Part shown: positions 8,066 through 16,458 of the stretch, piece by piece
Numbering within the stretch: the stretch's first letter is position 1
How the letters are laid out: every line of letters starts with the position of its first letter
Program-made: the position numbers and the translations under genes
Origin: Rhizobacter koreensis
GTDB taxonomy: Bacteria > Pseudomonadota > Gammaproteobacteria > Burkholderiales > Burkholderiaceae_C
Direction of reading: 5' to 3'
NCBI RefSeq assembly: GCF_013366375.1
Contig: NZ_JABWMJ010000015.1
Location: 1-64,000 of the forward strand
Length of the DNA stretch: 64,000 nucleotides
Notes under the pieces: generated by a model
The model's database searches: none
The model's input: only the letters and a program-made list of their open reading frames with translations
What the model was told of the DNA's origin: nothing

Positions 8066-8476
8066 TCAGCCGCGCGAGCCCCCGGTTTGTCGCTTCCGAT
8101 TTGGCTTGGGACTGCTCAGTCGAGTCTTCAACAGTTCGACGGCCAGCGCTTCGACCTCCTCCTGGCTCGGTGATTTTCCCGCAGCGAACGCTGCGGCGAG
8201 ATTCGGCGAGACTTCCGGGCGAGCCGTGACCAGGCGCTTCAGATAGTCCATCAAAGGTCCGGGGCCACGAGCACTCCTGCCACTCTTTCGTGGCTGCGCA
8301 GCAGTGTCCCGGTCATTGCGCGAGGCCAGGCTTCGCCTGGCGATCTCTTGCACTTGCAGAGCAGCCACCGCCAAGCTCCCCGCGGGGGCCGACAACAAGT
8401 CGTCGGCATCAGCCGTCAGGATCATGGCCTCCATAGCGTCGATCAGTTGCTCCGGATGTCGTGTCTTGATCATCAT
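8066..8476 (-). CDS. Hypothetical protein between sigma factor and Ntn hydrolase
   Basis: This 136-residue protein was not recognised. Its N-terminal third is helical (PEQLIDAMEAMILTADADDL), the middle is rich in Arg, Ser and Pro (RKSGRSARGPGP), and it ends in a helical, then basic tail (SSPKPNRKRQTGGSRG). The start lies 4 bases after the sigma-factor stop and the stop is about 30 bases before the Ntn-hydrolase start, so it is the middle gene of a compact operon. An anti-sigma role would fit the position, but it has no transmembrane segment or zinc-binding anti-sigma motif, so that is only a possibility. Confidence 0.6.
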   Translation of the reverse strand: MMIKTRHPEQLIDAMEAMILTADADDLLSAPAGSLAVAALQVQEIARRSLASRNDRDTAAQPRKSGRSARGPGPLMDYLKRLVTARPEVSPNLAAAFAAGKSPSQEEVEALAVELLKTRLSSPKPNRKRQTGGSRG

Positions 8477-8480
8477 GGCC

Positions 8481-9059
8481 TCATGCTTCAGTAGGGAGCA
8501 AGTAGTTGGTCAGGCGCCGGCGGATGCGACGCAGTGTGCTGGCATAGGTCGTTGGGTCCAACCCGAGTTGCGCTTGCACCTCGCCGGCCGAATCGCCACG
8601 GGCCAACCCCTCCAGGACAGAAAGTCCGATCGCGTCCTCCGCGAACAGCGCTTCGATTTCGATCAGCATCTGGCGGCCGGCCATCTCACGCTCCGGCGTG
8701 ATGTCCGTTCTGGCCACCACATTGACAGTTCCATGGTCGTCCCCGAACTCATGTTCCGTGAGCGCACCGAACTCGACCATGTCCGCTTGCCTGGTTTCCG
8801 AGGCAATACTGCGCATGCTCTGGGCAATGAAGGCCACAAAGGGCACGTCGCGCGGCCAGCGACGGCGACCATCCAGGACCCGGATGAACGCTTCATGGAG
8901 CAGGTCCTGCCACTCCAGTCCAACCGCCCCCAAGCAGCGCAGGCGCGCCAGCTGGGCCAAGCGCGCGGAGTCGGCTGAGGAAAGCCGCTCCATGACTGCA
9001 GCCACCTCATCGATGGAGACGAAACCCGAAGCAGCTTCGGTGACGGTGGGCGGATTCAC
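8481..9059 (-). CDS. Sigma-70-like (ECF-type) RNA polymerase sigma factor
   Basis: This 192-residue protein is built like an extracytoplasmic-function sigma factor. The sigma-2-like region includes WQDLLHEAFIRVLDGRRRW and PFVAFIAQSMRSIASE (about residues 45-95), where the -10 element would be read. The sigma-4-like region includes LSVLEGLARGDSAGEVQAQL and YASTLRRIRRRL, an HTH that would read the -35 element. It starts with GTG at 9059 at the edge of the divergent intergenic region shared with the ubiquitin-like operon, so it probably controls its own operon and perhaps the opposite one. Confidence 0.8.
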   Translation of the reverse strand: MNPPTVTEAASGFVSIDEVAAVMERLSSADSARLAQLARLRCLGAVGLEWQDLLHEAFIRVLDGRRRWPRDVPFVAFIAQSMRSIASETRQADMVEFGALTEHEFGDDHGTVNVVARTDITPEREMAGRQMLIEIEALFAEDAIGLSVLEGLARGDSAGEVQAQLGLDPTTYASTLRRIRRRLTNYLLPTEA

Positions 9060-9193
9060 GAGACTGTATGCGCGCGACGGTCACGGGTTCGGACATCTGA
9101 GGCAAGATTCTCCTGCAGATGTCCGAGCAGTCCTGGCTTGTGCGCATGTGTTGGTAGGTGCCAGGGCGGCGCCAGACTGAAAGAGGCTACACC
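9060..9193. promoter_or_regulatory. Divergent promoter region with a perfect 11 bp inverted repeat
   Basis: This is the only intergenic space between the leftward sigma/Ntn operon and the rightward ubiquitin-like operon. It contains TCGGACATCTG at 9089-9099 and its exact complement CAGATGTCCGA at 9116-9126, separated by 16 bases. The arrangement suits a dimeric regulator acting on both promoters, or a hairpin in the leader. The AAAGAGG before 9194 serves as ribosome-binding site for the rightward operon. Confidence 0.6.
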
Positions 9194-9889
9194 ATGAACA
9201 CCAACGAAACCCAGGCACCCGAGTCCGGCGCGGAAGACGATGATCGCCGCAAGCGCGAATACCGCGTGATGATCGACAAGATCCTGTACGTCTTGACCGA
9301 ACCCGTCGTGACCGGCCGCCAGTTGCTTGCCCAGGCGGGGAAGGTACCGCCCGAGCAGTTCGCGATCTACATCAAGCTGCCCGGGACGCAGCCCAAGCGG
9401 GTTGGCCTGGACGAACCGGTCGACTTGCGTGCGCCTGGCGTCGAGCGCTTCGTGACGCTCCCCCTGGACCAGACCGAGGGGCTGGATGCGCCGCGCCGCC
9501 AGTTCTCGTTGCCTGCGGAGGATCAGGATTGGCTAGACGGACTGGGGCTGAATTTCGAGCTGGTGGCGGATCCTGGCCAACGCCGGGTGATCGTGCACGG
9601 TCTGCCCGTTCCCGCCGGATACACGGTGCCCAGCGTCTCGGTGAGCGTCCGCATCGAGCCTGGCTACCCTGACGTGCAGATCGACATGGCCTACTTCCGG
9701 CCCGCCTTGGTCCTCGCGTCGGGCCGGCAGATCAATGCCATCTGCGATGAACCCTTCGACGGCACGGTCTGGCAACGCTGGAGCCGTCACCGCACGCCCA
9801 TGAACCCCTGGCGTCCTGGAATCGACAGTCTCAGCACGCATTTCGCCCTGATCCAGGAGTGGCTCGAGCGGGAAGCGAACAAGGCCTGA
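9194..9889 (+). CDS. Ubiquitin-like domain fused to E2-like domain
   Basis: This 231-residue protein joins two parts of a bacterial ubiquitin-like conjugation system. Residues about 22-95 (EYRVMIDKILYVLTEPVVTG...GVERFVTLPLDQTEG) form a beta-grasp domain of the multiubiquitin type. Residues about 104-231 match the Prok-E2_E pattern: SLPAEDQDWLDGLG, GLPVPAGYTVPSVSVSVRIE, GYPDVQIDMAYFRPAL, WQRWSRHR and a final helix pair. Cys184 (NAICDEPF) is the only cysteine and so the only candidate conjugating residue. There is no terminal Gly-Gly, so the Ubl would act as a fixed domain or be processed. The E1/JAB gene starts 2 bases after the stop. Confidence 0.85.
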   Translation: MNTNETQAPESGAEDDDRRKREYRVMIDKILYVLTEPVVTGRQLLAQAGKVPPEQFAIYIKLPGTQPKRVGLDEPVDLRAPGVERFVTLPLDQTEGLDAPRRQFSLPAEDQDWLDGLGLNFELVADPGQRRVIVHGLPVPAGYTVPSVSVSVRIEPGYPDVQIDMAYFRPALVLASGRQINAICDEPFDGTVWQRWSRHRTPMNPWRPGIDSLSTHFALIQEWLEREANKA

Positions 9890-9891
9890 TC

Positions 9892-11277
9892 ATGTCAGCC
9901 TCCCTGACCCTGACCGCACGGCAGCGCGCGGAGTTGGCGCGCCATTTGTTGCCCGAAGACGGGTGCGAGGCTGTCGCCATCCTTCTGTGTGGGATGGCAC
10001 GCGGCGGCAATCCCCTGCGACTTCTGGTGCGCCAGGTTCACCTGATTCCCCACGAAGCTTGCGACCGGCGGCCGGATGCGGTCACGTGGCCCACTGAACT
10101 CATCGTGCCCTGGCTCGAAGTCGCCGACAAGCTCGGACTGGCCGTCGTGAAGATCCACGGCCACCGCGGCTACGACCGCTTCTCGCAGACGGACGATGAG
10201 TCTGACCGGTTGCTCTTTCCGTCTCTGTATGCCTGGGTCGATCGCGCTCCCGTGCACGCCAGCGCGATCCTGATGGATGACGGCCGGCTGTTCGGCAGGG
10301 TCGTTAGCGAAGACGGGCAGTTCCAGCCGCTGCAAGCCGTCCATGTCATCGGCGACGACATCGAGCGATTTGATGGCGGCGGCGGGGCAGCCGCTGTACC
10401 CGAGCACGGTCGCCGGATCGCCCAGACCTTCGGTGGCGGGACCTTCGAGCGGCTCCGCCGGCTCAAGGTCGGGGTTGTCGGTTGTTCGGGAACGGGCAGT
10501 CCGGTGATCGAGCAGCTGGCGCGCAATTGCATCGGCTCACTGGTGCTGGTGGATCCGGACCATGTCGAGGACAAGAACCTGAACCGGATCGCCAACACAA
10601 CGCGGGACGATGCCGAGCAAGGGCGACTCAAGGTCGATGTCGCCGCACGTGCGATCGCGGCGATGGGCTTGGGAACCACCGTGCAGACGCTTGCATCCAC
10701 ACTGTTCGACCCCGTCGTCGTGCGCGAGCTCGCCAGCTGTGACGTGCTGTTCGGCTGCATGGACACCATCGACGGCAGACACCTACTCAACAAGCTCGCC
10801 ACCTTCTACCTGATCCCGTATTTCGATCTCGGCGTCAAGATTGAAGCCGACGGGATGGGCGGTGTGAACCAGGTGTGCGGCTCGGTGCACTACCTGCAAC
10901 CGGGCGGATCGAGCCTGCTGAGTCGACACGTGTACTCGCTCGAGCAGGTACGTGCGGCAGGGATGATGCGAACCGACCCTCAGCAGTACCAGCGCCTGCT
11001 CGACGAGGGCTATCTCCGTGGAGTCCAGGAAGATCGCCCTGCCGTCGTTCAGCTAAACACTCTCATCGCCAGCCTGGCGGTCAACGAGTTCCTTGCTCGT
11101 CTGCATCCATACCGACTGGATCCAAACGCCGAGCATTCGGTGACCCGGATCAGCCTCAGCCATGGGATTTTCGAGCACGAGGCGGACGGCCAGCCGTGTC
11201 CTGTTCTCTCGCGACATGCTGGAAGGGGCGACGTCGAGCCGCTGCTGGACTGGCCCGAACTGAGCGGTGGTGCATGA
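9892..11277 (+). CDS. JAB protease/E1-like activating enzyme fusion
   Basis: This 461-residue fusion combines a deconjugating and an activating enzyme. The N-terminal JAB/MPN domain (about residues 5-165) has the metal site HGH at 89-91 followed by FSQTDDESD, with Ser98 and Asp101. The C-terminal ThiF/E1 domain (about 190-440) has the nucleotide-binding loop VGCSGTGS, the acidic VLVDPDHVEDKNLNR and CDVLFGCMDTIDG. At the place where E1 enzymes carry their thioester Cys the sequence reads PGGSSLLSRH, with Ser instead of Cys. It would adenylate and perhaps transfer the Ubl of the preceding protein, while the JAB part removes it. Its stop overlaps the next start (ATGA). Confidence 0.9.
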   Translation: MSASLTLTARQRAELARHLLPEDGCEAVAILLCGMARGGNPLRLLVRQVHLIPHEACDRRPDAVTWPTELIVPWLEVADKLGLAVVKIHGHRGYDRFSQTDDESDRLLFPSLYAWVDRAPVHASAILMDDGRLFGRVVSEDGQFQPLQAVHVIGDDIERFDGGGGAAAVPEHGRRIAQTFGGGTFERLRRLKVGVVGCSGTGSPVIEQLARNCIGSLVLVDPDHVEDKNLNRIANTTRDDAEQGRLKVDVAARAIAAMGLGTTVQTLASTLFDPVVVRELASCDVLFGCMDTIDGRHLLNKLATFYLIPYFDLGVKIEADGMGGVNQVCGSVHYLQPGGSSLLSRHVYSLEQVRAAGMMRTDPQQYQRLLDEGYLRGVQEDRPAVVQLNTLIASLAVNEFLARLHPYRLDPNAEHSVTRISLSHGIFEHEADGQPCPVLSRHAGRGDVEPLLDWPELSGGA

Positions 11278-11630
11278 GCTGGAAGCTCGCCCTCCCCTCC
11301 TGGATCCGGCGGCTCACGCTGGGGACCGCGCGCTATCGGTGGGAACGCGTCGAAGACACCCCCGACGAACCATCACCGGGCGTGGTCTACCTCATCGGCG
11401 ACGGGCCCGAGGCCTGGTCCGCGGCGATGGTCTGCCCTTGCGGGTGTCAAGCGTTGGTGTCACTGAGCCTGATTCCGACCGACAGGCCTCGCTGGAAAGC
11501 CAACGTCAACCCGGCCGGGGAGATCTCGCTGCATCCGTCGGTGTGGCGCAAGCGCGGATGTCGCAGCCACTACAGCGTCATCCGCGGCCGGATCGTATGG
11601 GCGCGCGGTCGAGCCCGCGCGCCGGACTGA
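11274..11630 (+). CDS. DUF6527 family protein
   Basis: This 118-residue protein has a cysteine cluster VCPCGCQALVSLSL in the middle and GCRSHYSVIRGRIVWA near the end, which together could bind one zinc. The layout matches DUF6527 proteins, which recur as the last gene of bacterial ubiquitin-like operons with an E1/JAB fusion and a Ubl/E2 protein. The function is unknown; a substrate-recognition or E3-like role has been suggested by context only. The ATG at 11274 overlaps the E1/JAB stop, so all three genes are one transcript. The operon ends 34 bases before the convergent PLD gene. Confidence 0.75.
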   Translation: MSWKLALPSWIRRLTLGTARYRWERVEDTPDEPSPGVVYLIGDGPEAWSAAMVCPCGCQALVSLSLIPTDRPRWKANVNPAGEISLHPSVWRKRGCRSHYSVIRGRIVWARGRARAPD

Positions 11631-11664
11631 CCCGGCGCGCTCGCAACTCGACTTGACTCTCGAA

Positions 11665-13266
11665 TCAGCTGAAGTAGTCGCGCCAGGCCATGCGCACCAT
11701 GCCTGAGGGCGTACTGCCGTCGTCCGGCGCAATCAGCACGGGCGCGTCATCGGCGAGCGTCGGCCTGGCCCTCGACTCCCAGTCATCGACGAACGCGCGG
11801 CTGAAGTAGCCGGCAACCTCGCGGTCGTGCACGATCAAGCCGGCGTCGCGGTTGCGCAGCACGCCGTCTGCGGACCAGTTGGCACTGCTGACCAGCACCG
11901 ACTCGCCGTCGAGCACGATGCCTTTGTTGTGCACGTTGCTCTGCACGCGAAACACGGCCTCGTTGAATCCGGCCTCCGCCAGTCGCCGGACCTTGTCGGC
12001 GGCACCGTTGTTGCCGACGATGATGCGCATGTCCAGACCCGGCTTGTAGCTGAGTTCGGCGAGACTCAGCAGGAGCTGGGTGAAGCGCTCGTCGGAGGGC
12101 TTGTCCGAGTAGGTGATGTACGAGAACTGCAGGTAGATCGAGCGGCGAGCCGAGGCCAGCCAATCCACGACGCGTCCCACATAGTTGTCCGGCGTCAGCA
12201 GCGGCTGAACCTTGATGCGCCGCGGCACCGACGGCAGCGCTTCCGGCGCGATCGGTTCAACGGTCGCGAGTGCCAGTCCGGATTCAGCAGTCAACGATTC
12301 GATCGGAACGAGCACATCGGGGAAGTGCCATCCGCCTTGGACGTCGAGCGCGACGCCCGGCTCGCCTGCCTTCAGGTCGGCCTTGGCCGCCTCGAGGTCA
12401 TGGCGGATGTAGCGCTCGTACAGCTGGGCCAGAGCTTCATCGTCCACGATGAGATGCCACTCACGATTGCCAGCGGAGTACATGCCATTGGCCGTGGTGG
12501 GGTCGCCAATCGGATCGATGTCTGGTTGGCTACGCTTGCTCCAGTTGCCGCTGGACAGCCAGAACGACGCATGGTCCCGAACGGCCACCTTCGCATGGTA
12601 GGCGGATGCGAAGCGGCGCCCCGACCCGCACTGGATGATCGCGCCGTCCAGGCGGCTCTTCAGGCGCTGTCTGAGTTGGGCACGGATCTCGGTTTCCGGC
12701 GCGGTCATGCTGTCGTCCCAGGTCAGCGCTGCCTCAATGTCTCCGTCTCGAATGGTGTCGATGAAGGTCTTGGCGATGTAGGCCGCATTGAAGTCGTACA
12801 TCGCGACGGTCAATGACGATCGGGTGGCTTCCAGGAATGGCTTCAAGACCGGCCAACCCGCGTCTGGACCGAGGTGACAGAGCAATGAGCTTTCCACTTG
12901 GTGTTCGACGTCGATCGGATCGCCCTCGATGCCCTCGTACGACAGGCTGCCGGCATCCGCTGCCAGGTCGATCTCGGAGCCTTCGGCTGCAAGCTTGGCT
13001 CCAAGCTGGCGCCAGGGATCGGCCTGCATGACTGCGACACGATAGGGCCCGAGCTGACGCGGGACCCGATCCTCGAGCAGCATTTCGGTCGGGGGCTTCT
13101 TGTGGGACACGAAGACCAGGATCGCCGGCTCGCGCAGGATGCTTCCGTCGACGATCGGAAAGCCAGGCTCGACGCCCACCAAACCGGGCAGCATCTTCAG
13201 CTCAGGCAGATGGGCGTCGATGACGGCCTTGACGGCGGTCCTGGACGACGCATCAAGTGTTCGCAT
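11665..13266 (-). CDS. Phospholipase D-like nuclease with two HKD-type motifs
   Basis: This 533-residue protein carries two PLD catalytic motifs: YHAKVAVRDHASFWLSSGNWS in the N-terminal half and VHNKGIVLDGESVLVSSANWS in the C-terminal half. Each has the His-x-Lys pair and the Ser-Gly/Ala-Asn-Trp that supports it. PLD proteins with two motifs and no signal peptide are usually nucleases. The first ~140 residues before the catalytic part do not match a known domain. It has a good GGGAGG ribosome-binding site. It is last in a leftward operon after a subtilisin and an I9-like inhibitor, so protease-controlled activation of a nuclease is an attractive inference. Confidence 0.85.
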   Translation of the reverse strand: MRTLDASSRTAVKAVIDAHLPELKMLPGLVGVEPGFPIVDGSILREPAILVFVSHKKPPTEMLLEDRVPRQLGPYRVAVMQADPWRQLGAKLAAEGSEIDLAADAGSLSYEGIEGDPIDVEHQVESSLLCHLGPDAGWPVLKPFLEATRSSLTVAMYDFNAAYIAKTFIDTIRDGDIEAALTWDDSMTAPETEIRAQLRQRLKSRLDGAIIQCGSGRRFASAYHAKVAVRDHASFWLSSGNWSKRSQPDIDPIGDPTTANGMYSAGNREWHLIVDDEALAQLYERYIRHDLEAAKADLKAGEPGVALDVQGGWHFPDVLVPIESLTAESGLALATVEPIAPEALPSVPRRIKVQPLLTPDNYVGRVVDWLASARRSIYLQFSYITYSDKPSDERFTQLLLSLAELSYKPGLDMRIIVGNNGAADKVRRLAEAGFNEAVFRVQSNVHNKGIVLDGESVLVSSANWSADGVLRNRDAGLIVHDREVAGYFSRAFVDDWESRARPTLADDAPVLIAPDDGSTPSGMVRMAWRDYFS

Positions 13267-13406
13267 GCGGATGCCCTCCCAAGTTCATGTCGCGCGCGGC
13301 GCCGAAGTTCGAGCGTTCAGGGCACCGTGGATCGGCCGAAACGGCCAAGGCAAATGCGCCAGTCCCTGACGCATGGCTCGTCGGCGACGACCCGCAGACA
13401 ACCCCT

Positions 13407-13670
13407 TCAGCGAATGCCGGGGAGACTCTTGGAAATGGAGACCGACTCGACGGCCGGATCGGACTCGATTCGCTGCAGCGCGGAGGCAGGGACCTCGGTC
13501 GAGAACATCGCTGCGGAGATCTCGCCGCGCGGGACCAGATAGCTGGGCCGAGCGAACCCCTGCCGCAGCTTGACGAGCACGACCATCTTCTCGTCCTCGG
13601 ACGGCCGACGCGACTGCATGGATGCCGACGGCGTCTCGAGTTTGCGCAGCTTGGACAGGTCGATTGCCAT
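13407..13670 (-). CDS. Stand-alone inhibitor-I9-like protein
   Basis: This 87-residue protein ends in a segment that fits the subtilisin propeptide (inhibitor I9) fold: MVVLVKLRQGF, then ISAAMFSTEVPASALQRI and DPAVESVSISKSLPGIR. I9 domains normally sit at the N-terminus of subtilisins, where they help folding and block the active site until cleaved. Here the subtilisin upstream has no I9 domain and this free copy follows it, so it may act in trans as inhibitor or folding helper. The ATG at 13670 is preferred because the longer reading adds a basic, non-conserved stretch. The fold call is by pattern and modest. Confidence 0.6.
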   Translation of the reverse strand: MAIDLSKLRKLETPSASMQSRRPSEDEKMVVLVKLRQGFARPSYLVPRGEISAAMFSTEVPASALQRIESDPAVESVSISKSLPGIR

Positions 13671-13786
13671 GATTCGCCAGGTGGGGCCCCGTCGTACGGA
13701 TACAAGCTGGCAGGCCAAGTTGCTCCTAATAGGGCAAGTTCAGCATAGCGCAAACCCCAAGACGCGTCCATGGCGCTCGCTTGGCG

Positions 13787-16117
13787 TCAGATCGCACTCG
13801 CCGAGGCGCGCCCAGCACCGTAGCGCGGATCCCAGGCTCCCGCCGCTGGCGGCAGTTGCTCCGCCCCGGCGGCCAGTTTGGCGCGGATGTCGTTGATCGA
13901 CAGTTGAACCCCTTTGCGCGCAGCTTCGGACAACATCAGCGCGATCAGGCCAGTGACCGCAGGGGCCGCCATGCTGGTTCCGGATTTTCGGACGACGCCT
14001 GTTCCGGTGCGCGAGTGCGCTGCGATCACGAAGCCGCCCGGCGCGGAAACCTCTGGCTTCTCGCGTCCATCCCGGGTCGGTCCCGACGAAGAGAAGCTGG
14101 AGATCGGGAACGACGTCTTGTGCGCGTCGTACGACCCCACCACGATCGACAGCCGACCGGTCGATATCGACCCCAAGGTGTGTGTCGGCACGGGTCGCGC
14201 GAACGATGACTGCGCCGAATCCAGGCGCTCGACCCACGCGTGGTAGTCGACCGCGTCGCCACCCATAGAGCGCAACCGGATCGTCCAATCGCCACCGGGC
14301 AGACCTGGCGCCAAGTAGATGCCCAACACGTTGTCGCCGTTGTTCGGCTCAGCGAGGCGGCTGCTGGCAAAGACGGCCAGCTTTCCCTGCTCATCGGTGA
14401 TTTCCGCCGTGTTCCCCGGCTGAAGCGCATCCAGCACGACGGTTCCGTCGGGCCCGATCAAGCTGACCTCGAGCCGCTTGGCTCCGGAGAACCAGACCTC
14501 AGCCTCGCCGCCAACCAGATCTCGAACCCGCCAGACGAGGTCCTCGACGAGGCCTGTCGCCGGAACCTGGCCCGACGTGTGGATGCCGTCGCCCTGCGAG
14601 TTGCTGGCGGCGATGACGACTGCGCGGTTGGGCTTTTCGCTGACCATGGCATCGATACCCTGCTCGACCAACGAGCTCCCATCGTGCGGTCCGCCGTTGG
14701 TCCCGAGGCTCAGGTTGACGACACAGGGCCTGTCGCCGGCGAGGTCGAAGATGAACCGAATGGCCTCCAGCATCTGGACCGAATCACCGAACGAGTTCTT
14801 CACCACATCGGGTCCCTGCCATGGGATGTCGTTCGCGGACGCCTCGACAAACACCAGGTCGGCCTCCGGCGCCACTCCTACCAGGCCGCTTCCGCGCCCG
14901 TTTCCGGCGGCGATGTCCATCACGTGCGTGCCATGGGAGCCGCGCTCGAAAGGCGTATCCGGGCGAGGACCGTACCCGAGCGCGGCGTACGGATCGGATG
15001 AAAGCAGCGCCGCATCGATCTCTTGCTGGGTATACAAGCGGCCGTAGTTGAAGGGACTGTTGACCTGCGCGACGCCAGCCTGATTCCAGATGGCCAGCAG
15101 CCGGGTCTTGCCGTTGGCCTTGCGGAAGTTGCCGTGAGCGAAGTCGCCACCAAAGTCGACGATTCCGACCACCGTACCCACGCCCCCCTTCGGCTTGACG
15201 TCGGCCGGCAGCAGGTCTGAGCGGACGCGCATCGTGCGGGTCGTCGCTTCCAGCTGGGGCCTGACAAGTTGTGAGGCTTTGAGGCTGCGGACCACGGGCT
15301 CGACGCGAACGGCCTCGATCCGGTCGATCGCCACGCGACCGGTCACGATGGCAGAACCGTCGGGCGTCATCCCGAGTTGCGCGCCTGGGAGCACGTCCGG
15401 CAGTTCTCGCCACAATGCTGTGTCCGCGACTCTGGCAACAACAGCGACTTCGTTGCTGTTCGCTGAAGTGATCGACAGAGCCTGTTTGCCACGTTGGCGG
15501 TTGATCACCGCCAACATTAGCCGCGCATCCATGGTCGCGGGCCTGACGCCGGCCGCACGATGCAGCCTGCCCAAATCACCGCGTTCGATACCGGCGAGTC
15601 GGGCCGGCAGTGCCCCCAAGTAGCCTGCTTCGCTTGCTGCGAAGCCGACCAAGCTGCTTGGGGCGGATTCCCCGTTGCTCGCTGCGGCCGCGCTGCTGGC
15701 CGGCAAAGCGGCCGGAGGTTCGCCGGTCGCAGCCATCGCTGCGGCGGCAAGTCCACCGGCGTCGACGCCTGGAACGCCAACCCATCTGCCGCCCTTCTTG
15801 ACCTGCACCGTGGCGAGGTCTGCAAGCGGTTTGTCCTTGGGGGCCTTGTTGGTTCTGGTGAGGAACGAGTCGATCGCAGAACGGCTCAAGCCATCGAGCA
15901 CGACCCGAGCGTCGTTCCCAAGAGGGAACTTGAGCGCGAACGATGCTGCGGCCGCCCGCGGCGCGACCTGGGGCTCGCCACGGAAGGAGGCTGTCGCCTT
16001 CTTGGCAACGCGTTTGGCCGGTGCGGCGCGCTTGGCCAGTGTGGGCTTGGCCGCGGCAGGCTTCTTTGCCTCCTTGGGGGCAGATTTGCGCGAACGTGCC
16101 GTTTGTTTGGTCGCCAT
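13787..16117 (-). CDS. S8 subtilisin-family serine peptidase with Lys-rich tail
   Basis: This 776-residue protein has a full subtilisin triad: Asp321 in VGIVDFGGDF, His395 in GSHGTHV and Ser715 in GTSMAAP. The oxyanion Asn is Asn506 in IAASNSQGD. The catalytic domain is split by an insert of about 130 residues (roughly 520-650) with beta-sandwich character (VWFSGAKRLEVSLIGPDGTV). The first 45 residues are a Lys/Ala/Arg-rich low-complexity tail, followed by about 250 residues with no clear family match. There is no signal peptide, so it acts in the cytoplasm. Start and GGAGGAG ribosome-binding site are clear. The I9-like gene and the PLD nuclease follow on the same strand. Confidence 0.92.
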   Translation of the reverse strand: MATKQTARSRKSAPKEAKKPAAAKPTLAKRAAPAKRVAKKATASFRGEPQVAPRAAAASFALKFPLGNDARVVLDGLSRSAIDSFLTRTNKAPKDKPLADLATVQVKKGGRWVGVPGVDAGGLAAAAMAATGEPPAALPASSAAAASNGESAPSSLVGFAASEAGYLGALPARLAGIERGDLGRLHRAAGVRPATMDARLMLAVINRQRGKQALSITSANSNEVAVVARVADTALWRELPDVLPGAQLGMTPDGSAIVTGRVAIDRIEAVRVEPVVRSLKASQLVRPQLEATTRTMRVRSDLLPADVKPKGGVGTVVGIVDFGGDFAHGNFRKANGKTRLLAIWNQAGVAQVNSPFNYGRLYTQQEIDAALLSSDPYAALGYGPRPDTPFERGSHGTHVMDIAAGNGRGSGLVGVAPEADLVFVEASANDIPWQGPDVVKNSFGDSVQMLEAIRFIFDLAGDRPCVVNLSLGTNGGPHDGSSLVEQGIDAMVSEKPNRAVVIAASNSQGDGIHTSGQVPATGLVEDLVWRVRDLVGGEAEVWFSGAKRLEVSLIGPDGTVVLDALQPGNTAEITDEQGKLAVFASSRLAEPNNGDNVLGIYLAPGLPGGDWTIRLRSMGGDAVDYHAWVERLDSAQSSFARPVPTHTLGSISTGRLSIVVGSYDAHKTSFPISSFSSSGPTRDGREKPEVSAPGGFVIAAHSRTGTGVVRKSGTSMAAPAVTGLIALMLSEAARKGVQLSINDIRAKLAAGAEQLPPAAGAWDPRYGAGRASASAI

Positions 16118-16194
16118 GCTCCTCCTCCAACCCGCTTCGGCGCTGCGGCCGGTCCCGTCAGCATGCGTCGCACGGAGCTTGTCGATCCGAGCGA

Positions 16195-16452
16195 CTACCC
16201 GCCTGTCCCAAGGCTGACGCCCCTCGCGGCCTTGCGCATCCTTTGATCGGATGACGCACCGACATTCTGTCGCAACGAGATGAAGACTCCATTGCCGGGT
16301 TCCTGGAACGGCGAAACGAGGCCATAGCAGCCCGGACCCGCGGCACCCTTGTCGATGCCGCCATCAACTCCCACCGGCCCGCGCGCAAGCGACCTGCACC
16401 ATGCGGACTGGCGGTGGCTGGTCGACGCCCTCTCGACAGGCTCCGGTGCCAC
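16195..16452 (-). CDS. Possible small protein upstream of the subtilisin
   Basis: This 85-residue reading lies just upstream of the subtilisin on the same strand. The C-terminal half (DKGAAGPGCYGLVSPFQEPG, NGVFISLRQNVGASSDQR) has protein-like composition and codon use; the N-terminal half is less convincing. No family was recognised. It may be the start of the subtilisin operon or the tail of a decayed gene. Confidence 0.3.
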   Translation of the reverse strand: MAPEPVERASTSHRQSAWCRSLARGPVGVDGGIDKGAAGPGCYGLVSPFQEPGNGVFISLRQNVGASSDQRMRKAARGVSLGTGG

Positions 16453-16458
16453 ATTGCT

